A stretch of DNA of 64,000 bases from Cephalotus follicularis (lineage: Eukaryota > Streptophyta > Magnoliopsida > Oxalidales > Cephalotaceae), in the NCBI GenBank assembly GCA_001972305.1, contig BDDD01001646.1:609495-673494 (forward strand). The letters run 5' to 3'. The translations under genes were made by a program, and so were the position numbers. This document shows, one piece after another, positions 58,259-64,000 of the stretch. The notes beneath the pieces were generated by a model that was not told the origin of the DNA, searched no databases, and worked only from the letters and a program-made list of their open reading frames with translations. How positions within the stretch are numbered: position 1 is the stretch's first letter; each line of letters begins with the position of its first letter.

Positions 58259-61200
58259 ATCTCCCACTTGGCCCTCAAGCCACGAAGACGTATAGTTCAA
58301 GCCCATCATACTACGATGACGCTCGAATACATTACTACACAGAGCTTTAGTCAGTGGGTCTACTATAATTGCCTCTGAGGCAACCCTCTCTAATACAATG
58401 CCTCCTCTGTCAATGATCTCTCGGATCAAGTGATAACGCCGCTGGATATGTTTGGACCGTTGGTGAGACATGGGATCCTTGGCTTGTGCAACAGCCCCAT
58501 TATTGTCATAGTAGAGAACTACAGGACGACTAATGGTTGGAATCACTCCAAGTTCAGCTATGAACTTACACATCCAAACACCCTCCTTTGCAGCATCTGA
58601 AGCTGCAATATACTTTGCTTCCGTAGTTGAGTCTGTCGTAGTCTCCTATTTTGAGCTTCTCCAACTCATAGCACCACCGTTCAGGATATAGACATATCCC
58701 GACACTGATTTGTGATCATCTGGATCACTATTGAAGCTAGAGTCAGTGTATCCCTCTAATTCAACTCCTTATCTCCACCGTAGATCAAGAAAGCATCCTG
58801 AGTCCGTCTAAGGTACTTAAGGATCCCCTTGACTACTTCCCAGTGTTTCATACCGGGATTGAACTAAAATCGACTTGCCATACCCAATGCATGTGCGACA
58901 TTAGGCCTAGTACACAGCATGGCATACATGATCGATGCCACAGCCGAAGCATAGGGCATCCGACTCATGACTGTCCTCTCCTCAAATGTCAGTGGGGACA
59001 TCTTCTTGGAAAGTTGAATTCCATGGCCTACTGGCAATAAGCCCCGTTTGGAATTCTCTATACTGAACTGTTTCAGCACTTTGCTGATGTACTGACTTTG
59101 GGAAAGCCCAAGCAACCAACTAGATCTATCTCTGTAGATCTTTAAACCAAGTATGTAGGAGGCTTCTCTCAAATCCTTCATGGAGAAATTCTTGGCTAGC
59201 CATACTTTCACGGATTGCAACATCCCTACATCATTCCCAATGAGTAGAATGTCATCCACGTATAGTACCAAGAAAGTGATACTTGAGTCATTCTATTTCC
59301 AGTAGACACAAGGCTCGTCTACGTTTTTAATGAAGCCAAAAGACTTGATAGCCTCATCAAAACGTATGTTCCAGCTCCAAGATGCTTGCTTTAGGCCATA
59401 AATGGACCTTTGAAGCTTGCACACCATGTGTGAAGTTTCAGTGGATGTAAACTCCTTGGGTTGGGTCATATAAATGTCCTCTTCAAGACGTCCATTCAAG
59501 AACGCAGTCTTGACATCCATTTGCCATATCTCATAATCATAATGAGTGGCAATAGCAAGCAAAATCCGAATGGATTTAAGCATCGCAACTAGTGAGAAAG
59601 CTTCGGTATAATCGACACCATGTCGCTGTCTATACCATTTCGCGACCAATCGCGCTTTTTATGGCTCAATCTTTCCATCTGCACCAATCTTCTTCTTGAA
59701 GATCCGCTTGCAACCAATAGGCATTATGCCCTCGAGAGCTTCGACCAAGTTCCAAACTTGGTTGGCGTACATGGAATCCATCTCAGATTTTATGGCATCT
59801 AACCATGCATCGGATTCAGTGCTCTGCACTGCTTCCTCATAGCTGGCAAGCTTATCATCCTTGATGATGTTGGGTTCATCAGTGCCTTCAACGAGAAAAT
59901 CATATCTCTCGGGCGCTGTTGAAACTCGGCCTGATCTCCTCAATATAGGAGTGCCTGTACGAGATCTAATCTCATGCTGGAATCTAATTCCAGGTGTGTC
60001 TCTAGAGGTACCCTCCTCTAATTCCTTTCCGTTATGTGGTGTTTCTCCCGATGGCAACTCCTCGAGTTCCACTTTGCTCCCACTGCTTCCTGCGAGTAGG
60101 AATCCCTTCTCTAGGAAAACATCATTACACGATATAAAAACCTTTTGTTCGCTGGGATGGTAGAAATAATATCCCATTGATTCTTTGGGATACCCCACAA
60201 ACCGGCACCGGTCTGATCGTGCCTCCAGCTTATTAGGTTCCAACCTTCTCACATAAGCTGGACATCCCCAAACCTTCAAAGGCTTTAGGCTGGGTTTTCT
60301 CCCTTTCCATACCTAGTATAGAGTGGAGGGAACGGATTTCGAAGGAATCCGATTAAGGATGTATGCAGCTGTTTCCAATGCATAACCCCAAAAGGAGGAA
60401 GGGAGATCTACAAAAGATATCATGGACCGGACCATATTCATTAAGGTCCGATTCCTCCGTTCAGACACACCATTATGCTGTAGTGCTCCTAGAGGTGTCC
60501 ACTGTGAGAGAATGCCATTATCTCTAAGATAATTTTGGAACTCAGCAGACATGTATTCACCCCCTCGATATGATCGAAGTGTTTTAATGGGCTTACCTTT
60601 TTGCTTCTCTACTTCATTCCTAAATTCCTTGGACCTCTCAAAGGAATCTGATTTGTGTCTCATCAGAAACACATCCCATACCGTGACAAATCATCAGTAA
60701 AAGTAATGAAGTAAAGATATCCTCCTCGCGCACTGGCCGACATAGGTCCACAGATGTCGGTGTGGATTAAACCCAGTATATCCACCGCCCTCTCTCTTTG
60801 ACCGGAGAAGGGAGATTTGGTCATTTTTCCAAGCAGGCAAGACTCACATGTTGGAAAAGACTCTAAGTCTTGGATGTCCAAAAGACCATCCTTAACCAAC
60901 GTTGACATCCTTGCCTTACTAGGATGATCCAATATGCAATGCCAAGTATAGGATTGATTAATTTCATTATTCTCTCTTTGTCTTTTAGTTCCTCGCTCGA
61001 TTGACAATGACATTTTGTGATCTGTGTTTGAAATATAAATCTCATTATCAATGTGCCCATCACATATAATAATCTTGTCACCAGACAAAAGAGAACGACC
61101 ATTCACATTAAAATTAAGCTCTAAACCCAATTTAAATAGGTACGAAACACTAACAATATTATGAATTAAGTTCTCAACAAGATAACAGGGATTCAAACTA

Positions 61201-61970
61201 ATTACAAAACCACCAGGAAAATGTAAATCATAAACACCTACAACTCTAGTAATGATCCTTGATCCATCACCCAGTCATAGGTCCACTGCTTCTTCAGCTC
61301 TAAGCTGCTTTGTGTTTCTTAGACCATGCCAAGATTTGAAAATATTAGTACCACAACCAGTGTCTAACACCCAAGTAGAACTAATATTAGAAGCTACATG
61401 AATTTCAATCATGTAGGTACCTGAACCAGAGGCACCAGCAGTGGAAGCAAGAAACTCTTTGCAGTCCCTTTTCCAATGTCCTTTCTTTTCAAAGAAAATG
61501 CAAGATCTTTTTCTTTTAAGCCATTGAATCCTACTCTAAGCAGCACCCCCTTGACCAAGCGACCTCTCCATTAGACTCTTACCCTTGGAACTTGATCCAT
61601 CGGATCTACCCCTCTTAGAGGTCATTCCATCAAATAAGAGACACTTTATAGACGAGTTCAACCCAACAAGGTCAAAATCTACCTCATCAGTCCTAGACTG
61701 TGTGCCATACAACTCCTTGAGTCGCATTAGAATGGCAAGTAAGGTCTGTAAATGCTCACATTGCCTCTGCAATTCAGGTATCATGCCTTCAATCGTAAGG
61801 TAACGTGCTCGGTCATTGTCAAACCACCAGTGGGCTACAAAAGCCTTGTGGTTCTTGGACGGGTTGGTACCTAGTACTGGGGGTTCCTCAATCACAACAT
61901 GAGAAATCTTTAAGCTTCCCAAAATGAGGAGCAGATTCTGCTGCCAGTCAAGGAAATTTGGCCCATTCAA
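58259..61970 (-). pseudogene. gag-pol of the Copia element
   Basis: Reading leftwards: gag (61970-61536, NGPNFLDWQQNLLLILGSL), a zinc-knuckle remnant (near 61490), protease (STWVLDTGC, near 61365), the GAG-pre-integrase finger (CESCLLGKMTKSPF, near 60830), the integrase core (IHTDICGP, SYRGGEYMSAEF, NGVSERRNRT; about 60770-60420), reverse transcriptase (about 59740-58900; YVDDILLIGND near 59255) and RNase H (ending near 58253; YYDNNGAVAQAKDP, SKHIQRRYHLIREI). The domain order, integrase before reverse transcriptase, is diagnostic of Copia. Broken in several places. Confidence 0.9.
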
Positions 61971-62199
61971 TTTATCAGTCTCTTAGACTTTAGCAATAGC
62001 GGCGCCGACAGACATGTTTGCAAAGTATACACAACCTATAGGAAACTTTTAGAGGTTATTAACAAATATTCCATTTATCATGTTACTACCATAACACTTG
62101 GTCTTTAGTACTTAAGGTTCCTCCCACTATTCTAATCGTATCCTACACCTCCATGTGGAATTCGGGAGATCTAATCTCCTAGTGAGGATTGGAATCTAT

Positions 62200-62540
62200 C
62201 TCAGCATATTATGGTCTCAGCTATAGCTTGACAAACCATAACACCAAAGATTACTTGCCAATTTACACAGCTCGGGATCCAATCCCACCCATGCTCATGT
62301 AGGATCCAATCATAGATTCGGCCTACCAGCTCAATATGATCTCGACTATAGCTCGACCAACCATTAGAGCTAGTACAGTCTACACCCACAGTCCTCAAAG
62401 AAATTCACACGTTTTGTCACCCACACGTTTATGTGTCCAAGTGCAAAACATTGTGATCTCTTTGTAGTATCTAATACTGACGTTGACATGGCATCTGACA
62501 GATAGCATACCTCAGCTATAGCTTGACCACCCACAGTCTG
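62200..62540. repeat. Dispersed short repeats in the Copia leader
   Basis: Three copies of 'ctcagctatagcttgacca.cca' (near 62215, 62333 and 62511) in the untranslated leader between gag and the 5' LTR. Confidence 0.6.
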
Positions 62541-63309
62541 CCCATGCCACTCAACGAGAACTATGGAAGGCCATGTCAGGTCACTCCTAGTGTCCATGGC
62601 GTTTATGACTTATTATTTCAAACTTGGAGGAATTTAGGTCTCACATTTTTCTTAGCCGATCCATTAATTAATTCATTGGTTTCTTTAGAATCAATTAATT
62701 ACGGCTTACATGCAATGACGTGTTTGGACCAATGTCCAACATAAAAAAAATGGCTAGGCTAGGGACAATTCTATAGTGATTCACACGAGCCAATGTGATC
62801 ACCGAGTCTCCTAAGTGAACTATTTAATTCTACTTTATTACATAGGCAACCATGCATTCATGGCTTTCCACTTTGGTCTTGCAACTTCCTTGATCTTCCT
62901 CTCCATCCTCCATCTGATTCTCCTCCTTTGCTTACAAACTTTTAATAAAATTACATTTAAATTTAAAAGAAGAGAATACACATATAGGGAGAAGATAATC
63001 CTATCCTAGAGAGGAATTAAAAGATAAGGAATTAAGGTGCTCGCAGGCCACCAAATTACAAACCAAATAAAATTAATAAAGCAAATTAAACATCCACAAA
63101 AGAAACTGAAATCTAGGTCAAGTCCCATAACCTACCATCATGCATACGCATCCAAAAAATATATATAATATAAATTTTGAATGAACACATAACATTTTAA
63201 TTTTCGATGGCTAATCGAATCAAATGTGGCAAAAAATGGTATAGCTCCCACTAAATTAATTAAAATCCAGCATCCACAGGGATTACATACCATACTCGTA
63301 TTTCTCTCA

Positions 63310-63530
63310 TTGAAAGTGTCGACGCTTTATCATGAGCATCGGCGGTTAGCGTCAACGCTTTGCATAACCTACCGCGCTTTAGACAAAGCATTATTGCTTA
63401 AACCATTAAGCGTCATTGTTTATACTACACCATCGACGCTTTATAGTTTCCGCCAGCGCTTAACGCAAACTGTCAGCGCTTTATGTCTAACTGTCGACGG
63501 TATACTGGAAACTGTCGACGGTTAGACAGC
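63310..63530. repeat. Degenerate 'gtcgacgcttt' repeats in the Copia leader
   Basis: About nine copies of an 11-14 bp motif (gtcgacgcttt, gtcaacgcttt, gtcagcgcttt, gtcgacggt) in about 220 bp, 100 bp downstream of the primer site. The unusually CpG-rich core contrasts with the AT-rich surroundings. Confidence 0.7.
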
Positions 63531-63610
63531 AACAGGACGACAAACAACCACAATTTAATCCAAAACAACAACCAAAAACTAAAAATAAAGTCTAACTAGG
63601 GTCGATTAGT

Positions 63611-63624
63611 TGTCTTTGATACCA
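63611..63624 (-). promoter_or_regulatory. Primer-binding site of the Copia element
   Basis: On the minus strand TGGTATCAAAGACA, two bases after the LTR end; initiator-Met tRNA type. Confidence 0.75.
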
Positions 63625-63626
63625 AT

Positions 63627-64000
63627 TGAAGGAAAAATACTGAGTTTATGGTCATTTTAGGCGTTAGGTGCATAGGATGTATAACTTTGATTTTCATTAA
63701 AGTGGCGCTAAAACAATGAACATGCTATAATCCAACTCCATAAATGATCACAACCAACCTAGGATCGCTAATCAATAGCCCAATCAAACAATCATATATA
63801 TACATATAGATAAGGATAGAGTTTATACCAAGCAACCAACTCCTTCCTTCAAGAATCTGTTCTGAGACTTCAAGCTTTAACTCAGGAACAGACAGCAGCG
63901 GAATAACAAAACAAATCCTATATGTCTAATCCTAATCTAGGATCAATATAGGAGACGTAGTACTCAATGAAAGAAATACACCACCTATAGAAATCAAACT
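63627..64000 (-). repeat. 5' LTR of the Copia element (partial)
   Basis: 374 bp are visible, matching 56172-56545 at about 95%. It continues past the window end. Confidence 0.92.

Larger units (their letters stand above)
56172..64000 (-). mobile_element. Ty1/Copia retrotransposon, long-LTR, cut by window end
   Basis: The left (3') LTR is 56172-58258, and the right (5') LTR starts at 63627 and leaves the window. The primer site (TGGTATCAAAGACA) is beside the right LTR and the purine tract (AAGTGGGAGA) beside the left one. Gag, protease, integrase, reverse transcriptase and RNase H follow in the Copia order on the minus strand. The five bases before the element are GTATT (56167-56171); their partner is outside the window. 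The LTRs differ at about 17 of 374 comparable sites (4-5%), the lowest in the window, so this is the youngest insertion here. Gag-pol has several breaks. Confidence 0.92.

Noticed and set aside
63226-63525. 99-aa ORF near the right end
   Set aside because: It lies in the untranslated leader of the Copia element and is made of the degenerate GTCGAC repeats.

Overview
This window is nuclear DNA from a flowering plant, almost certainly a eudicot. The evidence is intron-rich plant genes (a plant SCAMP, a DUF707 protein and a secreted glycine-rich protein) embedded in plant-type transposable elements: Ty3/Gypsy Tat and chromovirus lineages, Ty1/Copia, CACTA, hAT and MITEs. I cannot name the species.

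The left 29 kb is a stack of nested transposons. Bases 1-3081 are the 5' end of a minus-strand Ty3/Gypsy element with an unusually long LTR (about 2.8 kb). A small CACTA element (3556-14623) carries a 10.7-kb Tat-lineage retroelement (3883-14571, 5-bp target repeat ATACT) with gag-pol on the minus strand and an extra antisense gene on the plus strand. A plus-strand chromovirus follows (about 14880-29352). It is interrupted by a younger minus-strand chromovirus (15476-20763, target repeat CATTA) and by a left-truncated autonomous-type CACTA element (about 21865-27264), which itself holds a 286-bp Mutator-like MITE (26408-26693).

The middle (about 31.6-48.2 kb) is the host gene island: a 163-aa secreted glycine-rich protein on the plus strand (32016-32507), a 13-exon SCAMP gene on the minus strand (33156-38703) and a 15-coding-exon DUF707 gene on the minus strand (40916-47014, with an upstream leader exon near 48.1 kb). 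The exon boundaries given were read by eye; every join keeps frame and matches the family. The SCAMP gene shows an altered C-terminal tail and a probable GC-AG intron.

The right 14.5 kb is again nested transposons: the 5' part of a hAT element (49493-50315), LTR-like repeat DNA, the 3' end of a second Tat element with the same kind of antisense gene (51595-56171), and a Ty1/Copia element with 2.1-kb LTRs inserted into it (56172 to beyond the window end).

The most interesting signal is in the two Tat elements. Their antisense genes share the peptide ARTKQTSK, whose first six residues equal the mature N-terminus of histone H3 (ARTKQT). In the first copy it directly follows the start methionine. 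The eight codons differ between copies only at third positions while the flanks have diverged, which suggests selection on a histone-tail mimic. By-eye LTR divergence is about 10% for the Tat element, 9% for the outer chromovirus, 5-6% for the inner chromovirus and 4-5% for Copia, which agrees with the nesting order.
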